Positions 16,294 through 25,028 are shown, counted from the stretch's first letter. The stretch: 64,000 bases of DNA from an uncultured Ignavibacteria bacterium (GCA_937873695.1 CALMYL010000006.1:1-64000); one strand, 5' to 3'. The notes: generated by a model not told the origin, from the sequence alone. Program-made: numbers and translations.

Positions 16294-17748
16294 GTGAAAA
16301 ACACAAAACTTATTAAATTACTTCAGACGTTTTCACCGGCGGAGATCAAAAAGTTCGGTGATTTTGTAAATTCGCCTTACTTTAACAAAAATAAGAACGT
16401 CATTATGCTGAATAATGAACTGAAAAAGTATTATCCCTGCTTTGAAGATGAAAAATTGACCGAAGAACTGGTTTTCAGGAAGGTTTTTGGAAATATAGAG
16501 TTTGACTATTTTAAGATCAAAAATATTATTTCAGACCTTTACAATCTCGGGCTTGAATACCTGAAGCAGCAACCTAACATATTTACTTCTTTTTCAGGCG
16601 AATTCAATATGTTGACGCAGCTTAGAAGCAGAAAGCTATGGAAAAGCCATGCTAAACTTATTGAGAGTTACGTGAAAATATTTCAGAAGACCGAAGTTAA
16701 AGACAGATTTTTTCTTTTTAATGAGCATCTCCTAATATCCGAAAAACAGCTTTCAGTAATTCTTAAGACACCCAACAGTACAGAATCCCTTCAGGAATAT
16801 TTTGATAGTTTCCATGATTTTGCACTATTGAGTATGTTAAGAGCTTACGCCTTAATGCTTCATGTTGGTAAGGAAAATCGTTCTAAGTTCGAACTGAAAA
16901 TGTTCACTGATGTGTATAATTATATAGAGAATACGGATTTTACCGGCAAACCGTTAATAAACGTATATAAGTTCATTATTCTGCTTACAATAAACAGAAA
17001 TGAAGAGTTTTATTTTAAATTGAAAAAACTGTTTATCGCAAATTACGGTTCTTTAAGTGATGAAGATACTTATTACACCCATATGTATATATTCGGATTT
17101 TGTATGGATAAATATAATATTGAAGCGGATCGTAAATATATAAAAGAATGTTATGAGCTGTTCTTTCACGCATACCAAAATAATTTTGTCTCCCTGGGTG
17201 AACTTCTTTACCCGGATTTTATTAACTATGTAAAAGTATTCATGCGTATGGGTGATAAAAAGATCACACAGGAATTCATGGAAACCTACAAGAATAGCCT
17301 GCCCGAGGACCAATATGATAACTGTATGAATTTTTCAAATGCTTACATAGCTCACAGTGAAGGAAAGTTTAAAGAGGCGTTATCATTAATTCAGAAGGTA
17401 AATTTTCCATTAATGATAATGAAGGTTCAGGTTAAAATATTACAGGTGCAGCTTAACTATGAACTTGGTTATTTTGAAGAAACAAGAGAGGTTGCCGGTT
17501 ATTTCAGGAAATCCATTAAGAAAGAAGAAGGGATTTCAAAAGAACATAAACATTCAATTCTTGCTTTTATTAAAAATATTATTTCACTTATTGATCTTGG
17601 ATTAATAACAGATAGAACCACTTTAAGGCTTCAACGGGAGAAATTATTGGAGGATATTACGAAATCACAGCTCAATCATTTCGGCGTAAGATTTTGGCTT
17701 GAAGATAAACTTGAGGAAACTAAATTCAATAAAGTAAAATATAGATAA
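16294..17748 (+). CDS. Helical protein of unknown function, NSPYF type
   Basis: 484 aa, predicted almost entirely alpha-helical, no signal peptide or membrane segment. The N-terminus has the pattern KFGDFVNSPYFNKNKNV, shared with the protein at 62213-63628 (ERFINSPYFLKRKSL); the two also align at the C-terminus around EALSLIQKV and ELGYFEET, so they are paralogues. The C-terminal third resembles degenerate TPR repeats. I know of no characterised function for such proteins. GTG start at 16294. The SRPBCC and zinc-ribbon genes follow two bases downstream, suggesting a three-gene operon. Confidence 0.8.
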   Translation: MKNTKLIKLLQTFSPAEIKKFGDFVNSPYFNKNKNVIMLNNELKKYYPCFEDEKLTEELVFRKVFGNIEFDYFKIKNIISDLYNLGLEYLKQQPNIFTSFSGEFNMLTQLRSRKLWKSHAKLIESYVKIFQKTEVKDRFFLFNEHLLISEKQLSVILKTPNSTESLQEYFDSFHDFALLSMLRAYALMLHVGKENRSKFELKMFTDVYNYIENTDFTGKPLINVYKFIILLTINRNEEFYFKLKKLFIANYGSLSDEDTYYTHMYIFGFCMDKYNIEADRKYIKECYELFFHAYQNNFVSLGELLYPDFINYVKVFMRMGDKKITQEFMETYKNSLPEDQYDNCMNFSNAYIAHSEGKFKEALSLIQKVNFPLMIMKVQVKILQVQLNYELGYFEETREVAGYFRKSIKKEEGISKEHKHSILAFIKNIISLIDLGLITDRTTLRLQREKLLEDITKSQLNHFGVRFWLEDKLEETKFNKVKYR

Positions 17749-17750
17749 TA

Positions 17751-18218
17751 ATGTCTGAAAAATTCAAATACAACTGGAAAGAATTCACACTGCAGGCGGC
17801 TTTTAAAGGTTCCCCTGAGAAATTGTTTAAAATGTGGACTGAGCCGAAGTTGTTGTGCAAATGGTTCTTAACCGGGGCAAAAGTTGATCTTAAAGCCCGG
17901 GGGGATTATTCATTTATGTGGGTAATGGATGTCATGGAACGCGGAAAAGTACTGGCCGTGAGGAAAAATTCCTTTTTTAGTTTTACTTTTGCAGGCGGAA
18001 AGTGTGATGTTAAATTCAGAAAATCAGGTAAAGATTGTATAGTATCTTTGCGTCAATACGGTATCCCCACTGATGAGAGACATAAGGTAGGTACTCATAT
18101 GAGCTGCCAGATAGGGTGGACATTTTTCCTCGCTAATCTTAAATCAGTCTTGGAAACAGGTAAAGACCTGAGAGAATTCAATCCAAAATATCTAAAAGAA
18201 GGAACGGTATTTTATTAA
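17751..18218 (+). CDS. SRPBCC/AHSA1-like domain protein
   Basis: 155 aa with the START/AHSA1-like helix-grip fold: EFTLQAAFKGSPEKLFKMWTEP at the N-terminus, a beta-sheet core, and the closing helix GWTFFLANLKSVLETGKDLR. Proteins of this fold bind hydrophobic ligands or act as chaperone cofactors; the ligand here is unknown. Its stop codon overlaps the next start by one base (TAATG), so translation of the two is coupled. The pairing with a multi-zinc-ribbon protein is unusual. Confidence 0.85.
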   Translation: MSEKFKYNWKEFTLQAAFKGSPEKLFKMWTEPKLLCKWFLTGAKVDLKARGDYSFMWVMDVMERGKVLAVRKNSFFSFTFAGGKCDVKFRKSGKDCIVSLRQYGIPTDERHKVGTHMSCQIGWTFFLANLKSVLETGKDLREFNPKYLKEGTVFY

Positions 18219-19321
18219 TGCTGAAAACATCGGTCTTCAAGTTACAGTTAGTCTGCCCCGGTTGCAATAATAATATTGCGGTTTCGGGTATAACAGATAT
18301 TGATACTTGCCAGAATTGCGGAAAGAATGTCAGTGTTTCTATGGTGATAAATGATAAGATGTTTGGGATCATGCATAAGGAAAAATATATGAACGGTTTT
18401 CTTTCAGGCGGAATTGAACAAATGGGGGGCACAGGTGCGTATAAACTTGTATATTCATCCGGGCAGCCATATTGTGAAGAATGTTACACAGTAATTGATG
18501 AAGAGTCAGCAATGAGAGCAATTAATTCAGGGAAAGCATTCTCATGCCCTGATTGCAGTCATAAAATGCCCGTAAGGGCAGCGGATGCAGTGCTGAAGGA
18601 GTTTCACCCCCGGGTAGTGGGCGTACTTAATGATTCATTTGGTAAAGATCACGCGGAGAAAAATACCGATAAAGAATCTTTGCTTGTGTTCAAGTGTATG
18701 ACCTGCGGAGCGGGGCTTGAACTATCTGATGATACCGACCGAAAGATCAAATGTAAATATTGTGATAATGAAAACTACCTGCCCGATGCAATATGGATGA
18801 AGCTGCACCCTGATAAAGAAGTTCAGCCGCTGTTTGTGATACTTGATCTCACCGAAGCGGAACTGAAAGGCTCAATTGATTATTTCCTTAACGTTACTGC
18901 GTTGAATGTTTTCAGTAAGCATTTCGAAAATTTCATTCGCGAATATTTTGAAAAACCGTTTGTATCTCCTGCATTTCTTTCATGGCTTAGATCATTTTTA
19001 AGTGCTAAGAATAACGAGGAAATCAGCTTCAACATGGATATTACCAAAATACAGAAATATTTTTATGATAACCTTAAATTAGGATTAAGTTCTCATCCGG
19101 TTGAAATAAGAATTACCGCTGCGGAGTTCGGGTACAATTTACCGGTTGATCTGCAGAAAGAACTGGCTGCCGACGCAAATGAAATGGTAAGGGCTTCTCT
19201 TGCAAAAAATAACGGTCTGAAGAAAGAAATAATTAAAAAACTGCAAAGTGATAGCTCCCCCTCAGTACAGGCAGAAGCAAAAAAACTGAAAACAGGCTTT
19301 TTTAAAGGATTATTCGGCTAA
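18218..19321 (+). CDS. Protein with three zinc ribbons and a C-terminal helical repeat
   Basis: 367 aa. Three CxxC...CxxC pairs are visible: C13/C16 with C31/C34, C86/C89 with C110/C113, and C160/C163 with C179/C182. A helical middle (about 200-290) and a repeat-like C-terminus follow, including ITAAEFGYNLPVDLQ and VRASLAKNN that resembles leucine-rich-variant or HEAT repeats. No named family is recognised. Zinc ribbons of this kind often contact nucleic acid or other proteins. Start overlaps the SRPBCC gene by one base. Confidence 0.75.
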   Translation: MLKTSVFKLQLVCPGCNNNIAVSGITDIDTCQNCGKNVSVSMVINDKMFGIMHKEKYMNGFLSGGIEQMGGTGAYKLVYSSGQPYCEECYTVIDEESAMRAINSGKAFSCPDCSHKMPVRAADAVLKEFHPRVVGVLNDSFGKDHAEKNTDKESLLVFKCMTCGAGLELSDDTDRKIKCKYCDNENYLPDAIWMKLHPDKEVQPLFVILDLTEAELKGSIDYFLNVTALNVFSKHFENFIREYFEKPFVSPAFLSWLRSFLSAKNNEEISFNMDITKIQKYFYDNLKLGLSSHPVEIRITAAEFGYNLPVDLQKELAADANEMVRASLAKNNGLKKEIIKKLQSDSSPSVQAEAKKLKTGFFKGLFG

Positions 19322-19365
19322 GCGAGGTAATTTCCTTTTCTGTATTTTTTATCTTCAAATAATGA

Positions 19366-19373
19366 TATTTTTG
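19366..19373 (+). promoter_or_regulatory. TAnnTTTG-type box six bases before a start codon
   Basis: TATTTTTG ends six bases before the ATG at 19380. If real, the transcript would be leaderless or nearly so. Confidence 0.35.
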
Positions 19374-19379
19374 TAAATT

Positions 19380-19928
19380 ATGACACAACTTCTTGAATCA
19401 AGATCAAATAAGATAGCATTAACATTACTTGTTATTGCCGGGATATTCTGGCTTGGCGGCATAAATATCAGGACGTTAATTGGCAACGAACTGCTTGATT
19501 ACGACCAGTTCGATTTCCGTACTTCAATTCCCCCTGACAGGGAAAATACACTTTTCCAGATGCTCTCCAACGCTTCGCTTGTTGTGGTGATAAGTTATTT
19601 TATCGTATTGGTTTCAGCAATTTGGTTTACAGCCACTACAAAACATAAAATGAAAGAGAACGGCTGGCTTTTAATGAGCGCAATACTGTTCTTCATGTTC
19701 GTGCCTGTTGAGTTCTACACCAATTATCTGGATATCAGGTTCATGATACTTTTTCACCAGGGCCCGCCGAATCATGATGAGCTGCTTAAACTATTCGGAG
19801 AGAGGATCGGTGCGTTCCGGGGTGTGCCCGTAATTGCGATGCTCTGTTATTATACAATTATACCTATTGTCATATTTAAGCCGTTAAAGAAGATGAAAGA
19901 TACCAATGAAGAAAAAAAAGCCGGTTGA
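19380..19928 (+). CDS. Four-helix membrane protein of unknown function
   Basis: 182 aa with four predicted membrane helices (about 13-29, 62-82, 95-113 and 150-168). A conserved-looking extracytoplasmic loop between helices 1 and 2 holds DYDQFDFRTSIPPDREN, and another between helices 3 and 4 is rich in charged residues. No family is recognised. The 3' end overlaps the next small gene by 23 bases, so they are co-expressed. Confidence 0.7.
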   Translation: MTQLLESRSNKIALTLLVIAGIFWLGGINIRTLIGNELLDYDQFDFRTSIPPDRENTLFQMLSNASLVVVISYFIVLVSAIWFTATTKHKMKENGWLLMSAILFFMFVPVEFYTNYLDIRFMILFHQGPPNHDELLKLFGERIGAFRGVPVIAMLCYYTIIPIVIFKPLKKMKDTNEEKKAG

Positions 19929-20229
19929 TCCTGAATTAAAACAAATGCTTGCAGAGCTTGAAGATGTTGCAGACAGGCTTGGCTTTAAAGTCCGTTACGA
20001 AAAAGGCAACTTTGCAGGCGGCTACTGCATTTTAAAAGAATCAAGGCTGCTTGTTGTGAATTCACGTAACGAAGTTGAGCGCAGGATAATTATTGTGGCA
20101 AAAAGCCTTAAGGAAATTGGCATTGATGATATTTTTGTGAAGCCTAATGTAAGAGAAATAATTGAAAAGGAAAGTTCCAGAAAACTTTCACATAACGAAG
20201 AAGTAACAGAAACCGCCGAGAGTGAGTAA
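19906..20229 (+). CDS. Small conserved cytoplasmic protein
   Basis: 107 aa, alpha/beta composition: a helix PELKQMLAELEDVADRLGF, a hairpin KVRYEKGNFAGGYCILKESR, a strand and a helix RRIIIVAKSLKEIG, then an acidic tail. No known domain. A cysteine in the GGYC turn stands out. It overlaps the membrane protein gene by 23 bases and precedes the metallo-hydrolase gene by 30 bases, so all three may form one unit. Confidence 0.65.
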   Translation: MKKKKPVDPELKQMLAELEDVADRLGFKVRYEKGNFAGGYCILKESRLLVVNSRNEVERRIIIVAKSLKEIGIDDIFVKPNVREIIEKESSRKLSHNEEVTETAESE

Positions 20230-20259
20230 CCAGAGGGAAACGATGAACGGGGAGCATGA

Positions 20260-21042
20260 ATGAAAGTAACAGTTCTGGGAAGCGGTACTTCACAGGGTGT
20301 CCCCATTGTCGGGTGCAGGTGTCCCGCATGTACCTCAAATGATCCCAAAGATAAGAGATTAAGAGTATCTGTATATATTGAAACAGATGTTAACATAAAC
20401 GATAAGCCTTTAAGAATTTTAATAGATACATCACCTGATTTCCGCCAGCAAATGCTGTTGAATGATATTACCGATATTGACGCAGTGTTATATACGCATT
20501 ATCATATCGATCATATAATGGGACTTGATGATATCCGTCAGATAAATCAGCTTCACAGAAAACATGTTGAGCTTTATGCAAACACTGAAACTGCCGGCAA
20601 ATTAAGGCAGGCGTTCAGTTATATCTTTGATGAAAATACCTATAAAGGCGGCGGTATACCACTTGTAAACCTGCATGAAATTGACCTGAATCCATTTGAC
20701 GTTTTGGGGCAAAATGTAATTCCAATAGAATATAAACATGGACCAACAACCGTTTACGGTTTCCGAATAGGTGATTTTGCTTATTTAACCGACTGTAACT
20801 TTATCCCTGAGTCAGAATTCCGGAAACTTGAAGGATTGAAAGTATTGATAATTGACGCCCTGAGATATCGTAAACATGAAACACATTATTCAGTTGATGA
20901 AGCAATCGCGGTATCCCAAAGGATAAATGCCGGGCACACATATTTTACTCATATGACACATGATATTGTTCACGCTGAGGCAAGCAGTAAACTTCCCGCA
21001 AATATTGAATTTGCATATGATGGATTGAAATTTGATGTATGA
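20260..21042 (+). CDS. Metallo-beta-lactamase-fold hydrolase, PhnP-like
   Basis: 260 aa. The N-terminal GSGTSQGVPIVGCRCPACTS is the PhnP-type start with a cysteine cluster for a structural zinc; HYHIDHIMGLDD is the HxHxDH metal-binding motif; a DC near 187 (YLTDCNF) and a C-terminal histidine-rich stretch THMTHD complete the site. PhnP proper hydrolyses cyclic ribose phosphates in phosphonate use, but no phn genes are nearby, so the substrate may be another cyclic phosphodiester. GGGGAG precedes the ATG. Confidence 0.88.
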   Translation: MKVTVLGSGTSQGVPIVGCRCPACTSNDPKDKRLRVSVYIETDVNINDKPLRILIDTSPDFRQQMLLNDITDIDAVLYTHYHIDHIMGLDDIRQINQLHRKHVELYANTETAGKLRQAFSYIFDENTYKGGGIPLVNLHEIDLNPFDVLGQNVIPIEYKHGPTTVYGFRIGDFAYLTDCNFIPESEFRKLEGLKVLIIDALRYRKHETHYSVDEAIAVSQRINAGHTYFTHMTHDIVHAEASSKLPANIEFAYDGLKFDV

Positions 21043-21064
21043 AGATATGAATTCAGAAGCTTTT

Positions 21065-21566
21065 CACCACTAAGACACTAAGTACACTAAGTTCATTGTA
21101 AAGTTAATTGTTAACCTAATATAAATTAATATGACACAAAAATATATCAATGATTTAGCGTATAAAGTAGTTGGGTGTGCCATTGAAGTGCATAAAATCA
21201 TGGGTCCTGGTCTGCTTGAAAGCATATACCAAAAATGTATGCTTAAAGAATTAAGTTTAAACAAAATAGAAGCAAGACAGGAACACAGAATACCTTTGAT
21301 TTACAAAGGTGAAGACCTTGATTCAGAATTAATAATTGATATTTTAATAAAGGATTGTCTTGTAGTAGAATTAAAGTCAGTTGAAAAAACTTTACCTATT
21401 CATAAGGCTCAACTACTTACGTATCTTAAGTTAACAGAAAAACCGAAGGGTTTATTAATAAATTTTAACACTGAGAACATTACTTCGAGCTTAGTCCCAA
21501 TTGTGACCGAAAAATTTGCAGGTTTATCAAAGGAGTAAACTTAGTGTACTTAGTGTCTTAGTGGTG
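21065..21566. mobile_element. GxxExxY unit bounded by perfect 29-bp inverted repeats
   Basis: Positions 21065-21093 and 21538-21566 are exact reverse complements over 29 bases. Each arm is built from three spaced copies of CACTAAG. They enclose only the GxxExxY gene, whose stop codon TAA uses the first base of the right arm. The right arm ends 11 bases before the pyrophosphatase start. Partial complementarity continues just outside (a run of T on the left, of A on the right). No transposase is present. Symmetry suggests a small non-autonomous mobile unit or a cassette. Confidence 0.7.
21131..21538 (+). CDS. GxxExxY-family protein, nuclease-like motifs
   Basis: 135 aa. The family signature GLLESIY is at residues 27-33. 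The core also shows D70, E80-x-K82 (VVELKS) and Q94-xxx-Y98 (AQLLTY), the spacing of a PD-(D/E)xK fold with a RecB/Cas4-like QxxxY motif, so nuclease activity is plausible though not demonstrated for the family as far as I know. The gene fills an inverted-repeat-bounded unit and is transcribed toward inorganic pyrophosphatase. GxxExxY proteins are common and multi-copy in environmental Bacteroidetes-type genomes. Confidence 0.85.
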   Translation: MTQKYINDLAYKVVGCAIEVHKIMGPGLLESIYQKCMLKELSLNKIEARQEHRIPLIYKGEDLDSELIIDILIKDCLVVELKSVEKTLPIHKAQLLTYLKLTEKPKGLLINFNTENITSSLVPIVTEKFAGLSKE

Positions 21567-21577
21567 GAAAAAGAGAA

Positions 21578-22273
21578 ATGGATATAGATAATTTACAGGA
21601 AATATGGGCACAGATAAGGCTTGTGCTTAAATCGCATCCCTGGCACGGTGTGCCAATAGGTAACAATATACCTTCGGTTGTGAATACTTATATTGAAATT
21701 GTACCGACTGATACTGTTAAGTATGAGATAGAAAAGAACAGCGGGTATCTGAAGGTAGACAGACCCCAGAAGTACAGTAATATTTGTCCAACACCGTACG
21801 GGTTCGTGCCGCAAACACTTTGCGGCACAAGAACAGCCGAATTCTGCATGGAAAAAACCGGCAGGACCGGCATCAAAGGAGATGGCGACCCGCTGGATAT
21901 TTGTGTGCTTACCGAAAAGGAAATCACACACAGTGATATATTCCTTAAAGCGGTGCCAATAGGCGGACTTAGAATGATAGACGGCAATGAGGCTGATGAC
22001 AAAATTATCGCTGTAATGGAAGGTGACGGAATTTTCGGTCACTGGATAGATATCACAGATGCCCCTATAACATTGACCGAAAGATTAAAACATTACTTCT
22101 TAACGTACAAAGATGCACCGGGTGCTGAGCACAGGAATTGCGAGATCACACATGTTTACGGCAGGGATGAAGCCCACGAGGTGATAAACAGGAGCTATGA
22201 AGATTATATTGCGAAATACGGGGATCTTGACCGCCTGCTTAAGATGGATCATGACAGACTTAGAGATAAATAA
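21578..22273 (+). CDS. ppa: Inorganic pyrophosphatase (family I)
   Basis: Hydrolyses pyrophosphate to phosphate, driving biosynthesis. The active-site signature GDGDPLDICVL lies near residue 106; further family features are YLKVDRPQKYSN, PTPYGFVPQT and the EGDGIFGHW segment. 231 aa, slightly longer than the bacterial norm and closer to the larger form with an N-terminal extension. The upstream inverted-repeat unit ends 11 bases before the ATG, so the native promoter may have been displaced or may lie further upstream. Confidence 0.93.
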   Translation: MDIDNLQEIWAQIRLVLKSHPWHGVPIGNNIPSVVNTYIEIVPTDTVKYEIEKNSGYLKVDRPQKYSNICPTPYGFVPQTLCGTRTAEFCMEKTGRTGIKGDGDPLDICVLTEKEITHSDIFLKAVPIGGLRMIDGNEADDKIIAVMEGDGIFGHWIDITDAPITLTERLKHYFLTYKDAPGAEHRNCEITHVYGRDEAHEVINRSYEDYIAKYGDLDRLLKMDHDRLRDK

Positions 22274-22276
22274 AAT

Positions 22277-22347
22277 TTCCGCAAGGATACCAAACCACCA
22301 CTTGGCTTAGCCAGGCTAATGACTGACTAATTAGTATCCCTGCGGAA
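22277..22347. repeat. 71-bp foldback element after ppa
   Basis: TTCCGCAAGGATAC (22277-22290) pairs with GTATCCCTGCGGAA (22334-22347), 13 of 14 positions. The interior holds a smaller palindrome TGGCTTAGCCA. No T-run follows, so this looks more like a palindromic repeat element than a simple terminator. Confidence 0.55.
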
Positions 22348-22476
22348 TAAACTTGCTCTCTAATACTTTGATGCCCTGATTTTAAAAAATTTTCCAAATC
22401 TGTTTTTATCGATCTGTTGTTACTTTACCCGATTACTTTTTTTGCCTTTTCATTTCTGATTTTTGCCTTCTCAATA

Positions 22477-23391
22477 CTACCATTCACCGAATATAAAGCT
22501 GTTCTGGCCGGTGATCTTGTGTCCTGCAATATTATCACTTACAGAAACTGTAAAGCCTACTGAGTAAGGGGAATCCTTGTTATCAGTGAAGTTATCAAAA
22601 GCCGATCTTGAACCAAATGCATTCATTGTTATATCATATACACCTGCTCCAACAGTCTTAACAGTTACCGGACCGTTGAACTTAACATCAAGCTGACCCG
22701 GGAAGTCATCAGAAATGGTTACCCTGTAACAAGTGCTGCTTTGAAGCTGCGTTACTCTTGTATCTTCACCCATCGATGCAACTCTCTGCATGTTGATCTT
22801 CGGTTTTTCGTTAGGCTTCAGCTCAACTGTCTTGGTTGAATTCCCCACTTTAATAGTAACAGTGCTCTGTCCGCCCGTCTGGAAGGTCTTTGAACTCTTT
22901 GGAGGTATAGATGTGATTCCTTCTACTTCCAAAGGAGTATCATACGGATTGTTAAGCGTATTATTAGTGTACTGCGTAAGCTGAATGTTACCTATCCTGA
23001 TCTCCTGCATTTCACCCGGATCTTTTTTCTCCTCTTCCTTCTTAATCTCCGGCTGCTGTATCTGCGGATTGTTGGTAGTAAATGTATTTACAGGTGTGGA
23101 TGATATCTGGACATTCATTGGATTTACGACAAGCTGTTTTATCTTGTCATCCATTTTTGCAAGGTCCTCTTTCTTTATTATTACATAAAGATTTGTATCA
23201 ACTATAATAGATTGTTTGATGATCTCATACAGTTTCTGAAGTGAATCTGGTGATAGGAAAACCTTCGGTTTTCCGTCATCTTCTACCACCTGGGTAAGAT
23301 CAAGGTTAGCGCCTTTGATGGCAATTACACACACTACAAATATGTATAACGCCTGGTAGATTATAAATTTTACGTCTTTCTGTTTTTTCAT
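22477..23391 (-). CDS. Membrane-anchored extracytoplasmic protein of unknown function
   Basis: 304 aa. One N-terminal membrane helix (about 10-26, FIIYQALYIFVVCVIAI) leaves the rest outside the cytoplasm. A helical segment (about 45-95) is followed by a Pro/Asn/Gln-rich linker and a beta-rich C-terminal half (about 130-304). The overall plan, one helix then periplasmic domains, recalls GldM-type gliding/secretion proteins, but I see no diagnostic GldM signature, and no gldK/L/N genes are adjacent. Its own transcription unit is likely, since a terminator for the upstream gene lies in front. Confidence 0.65.
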   Translation of the reverse strand: MKKQKDVKFIIYQALYIFVVCVIAIKGANLDLTQVVEDDGKPKVFLSPDSLQKLYEIIKQSIIVDTNLYVIIKKEDLAKMDDKIKQLVVNPMNVQISSTPVNTFTTNNPQIQQPEIKKEEEKKDPGEMQEIRIGNIQLTQYTNNTLNNPYDTPLEVEGITSIPPKSSKTFQTGGQSTVTIKVGNSTKTVELKPNEKPKINMQRVASMGEDTRVTQLQSSTCYRVTISDDFPGQLDVKFNGPVTVKTVGAGVYDITMNAFGSRSAFDNFTDNKDSPYSVGFTVSVSDNIAGHKITGQNSFIFGEW

Positions 23392-23419
23392 GGTATTTTA
23401 GCAGTAATTATTAAACAAA

Positions 23420-23446
23420 AATAGCCTTTACAAAAGGCTATTCAAA
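23420..23446 (-). terminator. Terminator of the NarL-type two-component operon
   Basis: AATAGCCTTT (23420-23429) and AAAGGCTATT (23433-23442) form a perfect 10-bp stem with a 3-base loop. Read on the minus strand it is followed by TTTTTG, ending the regulator transcript. Confidence 0.75.
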
Positions 23447-23487
23447 TAGAGAGCTATACCTGTTTTTCTAGGTAGAACTACTTAGTG

Positions 23488-24129
23488 CTAAAATACTGAT
23501 TTATGCTGAATTGCGTACAAAAGCAGGGCATGGGGACCCTTAAGTCCAAGTTTATTACAAATATTATTTCTGTGGTTCTCAATCGTCCTGACACTGCGGA
23601 AAAGTTCATCGGCTATCTGCGCGCTGGTTTTGTTTTGCGCTATTAGTTTTAATATCTCCTTTTCGGCATTTGTTAATTTATCAAGTTCCGTTTGTTTTGG
23701 TGAGGTCTTGTTTTTTTCAACCAGGTAACCTGATATCGCCGAGCTAATGTAATATTCACCCTCGGCAACACGCTTAATGCAGTCAATAAGATCATTTGCG
23801 ATACTTTCCTTTAGTACATATGCTTTTATATCAAGCTCTAATGCTTCATCAAAATATTCTTTATCTTTATGAATAGTAAGTATTACAATTTTTACCGGCA
23901 GTTTCTCTGATTTCACTTTTCTTGCAACATCAAGTCCGCTTAAGCCGGGCATATCAATATCAAGTATCGCAATATCAGGTTTCTTCTCTTCAATCAGCTT
24001 CAATGCATCATCGCCGTTTGCCGCTTCGCCGGTGATCTCAATGCCGTCATCTTCTGATACAATGCTCAAAATTCCCTTGCGGAAAATATGATGGTCGTCG
24101 GCTATTATTAATTTTATTTTATCTGTCAT
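23488..24129 (-). CDS. NarL/FixJ-family response regulator
   Basis: 213 aa. Receiver domain (1-120) with acidic pair DD near residue 11, phospho-acceptor D57 (ILDIDMPG) and the switch lysine in YVLKES. A LuxR-type helix-turn-helix follows (about 148-210; LTNAEKEILKLIAQNKTSAQ, RSVRTIENHRNNI). The sensor kinase gene ends three bases upstream, so the two are one operon. Target genes are unknown; nothing adjacent points to a specific regulon. Confidence 0.93.
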   Translation of the reverse strand: MTDKIKLIIADDHHIFRKGILSIVSEDDGIEITGEAANGDDALKLIEEKKPDIAILDIDMPGLSGLDVARKVKSEKLPVKIVILTIHKDKEYFDEALELDIKAYVLKESIANDLIDCIKRVAEGEYYISSAISGYLVEKNKTSPKQTELDKLTNAEKEILKLIAQNKTSAQIADELFRSVRTIENHRNNICNKLGLKGPHALLLYAIQHKSVF

Positions 24130-24132
24130 TTA

Positions 24133-24963
24133 TTATTTTATGGGCACAGTTATCTTAAAATTTGTTCCTTTTCCTTTTTCTGAACTGAACTCATACACAG
24201 CTTTTATCATCCGTAACCGTTCATCTATGTTTATCAGCCCAAAACCAAGCTTTGCAGGGTCTGTATTTTCAAATCCCACGCCATCATCAATAATTTCGGT
24301 TACTATAAACATCACGGACCTCCTCACATAAAATGTAACGTTTTTAGCGCCGGAATGTTTCATGATATTGTTCAGCAGTTCCTGTACTACCCTGAAATAC
24401 TGTACCTCATTTTCACGGGTAAGGATGTTATCAATATTATCAATTTTGCATGTGAAGCTAATTCCCGAAGCTGAAGATATCCGTTCTATCATTGCTTCGA
24501 TTGATACGGTTAACCCGAGTCTTTCAATCTGCTTGGGGTAGAGCCTTTGCGATATTCTGCGGACTTCATCAACGGTTTCCATTACAAGTGATGAGGCTTC
24601 AATGACTTTTGGAGAAGGCTCGGGAGTGTTTTTCAATTCCTGCTGCAGGAAAATATTTATTGCGCTCAGGTTCTGACCAATACTGTCATGAAGCTCACCT
24701 GCAATTACTTTCCATTCTGATTCCTGCTGCTCAATTATCTTTTCTTTGAATTCTTCAAGCTCTTTTTTCTTTTTCTTTGAGGCTTCTATGTAATAGTAGA
24801 ATAATGCTCCCAGCACAATTAACAGCACGGCGCACATGCGCCAGAAGAACCACTGAGTCTGCCAAATGGGCACAGGTGAACTTTGCACCTGGTAATAGCC
24901 GTCAATTACCAGAATGGTAAGCAGCATGAAGAGCACCCAAACGTAACCTGATCTTTTACCCAT
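24133..24963 (-). CDS. Membrane histidine kinase, NarX/DegS (HisKA_3) type
   Basis: 276 aa. Two N-terminal membrane helices (about 8-22 and 40-58) enclose only a very short external loop, so there is no real periplasmic sensor domain. A coiled-coil-like basic stretch follows, then the HisKA_3 motif GELHDSIGQNLSAI with H92 and a HATPase domain (ELLNNIMKHSGAKNV, DDGVGF, GFGLINIDERL). Signal detection may occur in the membrane or through another protein. Upstream of the response regulator with a three-base gap. Confidence 0.92.
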   Translation of the reverse strand: MGKRSGYVWVLFMLLTILVIDGYYQVQSSPVPIWQTQWFFWRMCAVLLIVLGALFYYYIEASKKKKKELEEFKEKIIEQQESEWKVIAGELHDSIGQNLSAINIFLQQELKNTPEPSPKVIEASSLVMETVDEVRRISQRLYPKQIERLGLTVSIEAMIERISSASGISFTCKIDNIDNILTRENEVQYFRVVQELLNNIMKHSGAKNVTFYVRRSVMFIVTEIIDDGVGFENTDPAKLGFGLINIDERLRMIKAVYEFSSEKGKGTNFKITVPIK

Positions 24964-25028
24964 AAAGCAAAAATAAGGGATTTATTGTTTAATTTAAGTG
25001 GAGAATTTTCAATAGAATATTATTCGAA

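Noticed and set aside
22477-23391. GldM (type IX secretion/gliding) protein
   Set aside because: Only the one-helix-plus-periplasm layout fits; no GldM domain signature and no gld neighbours.
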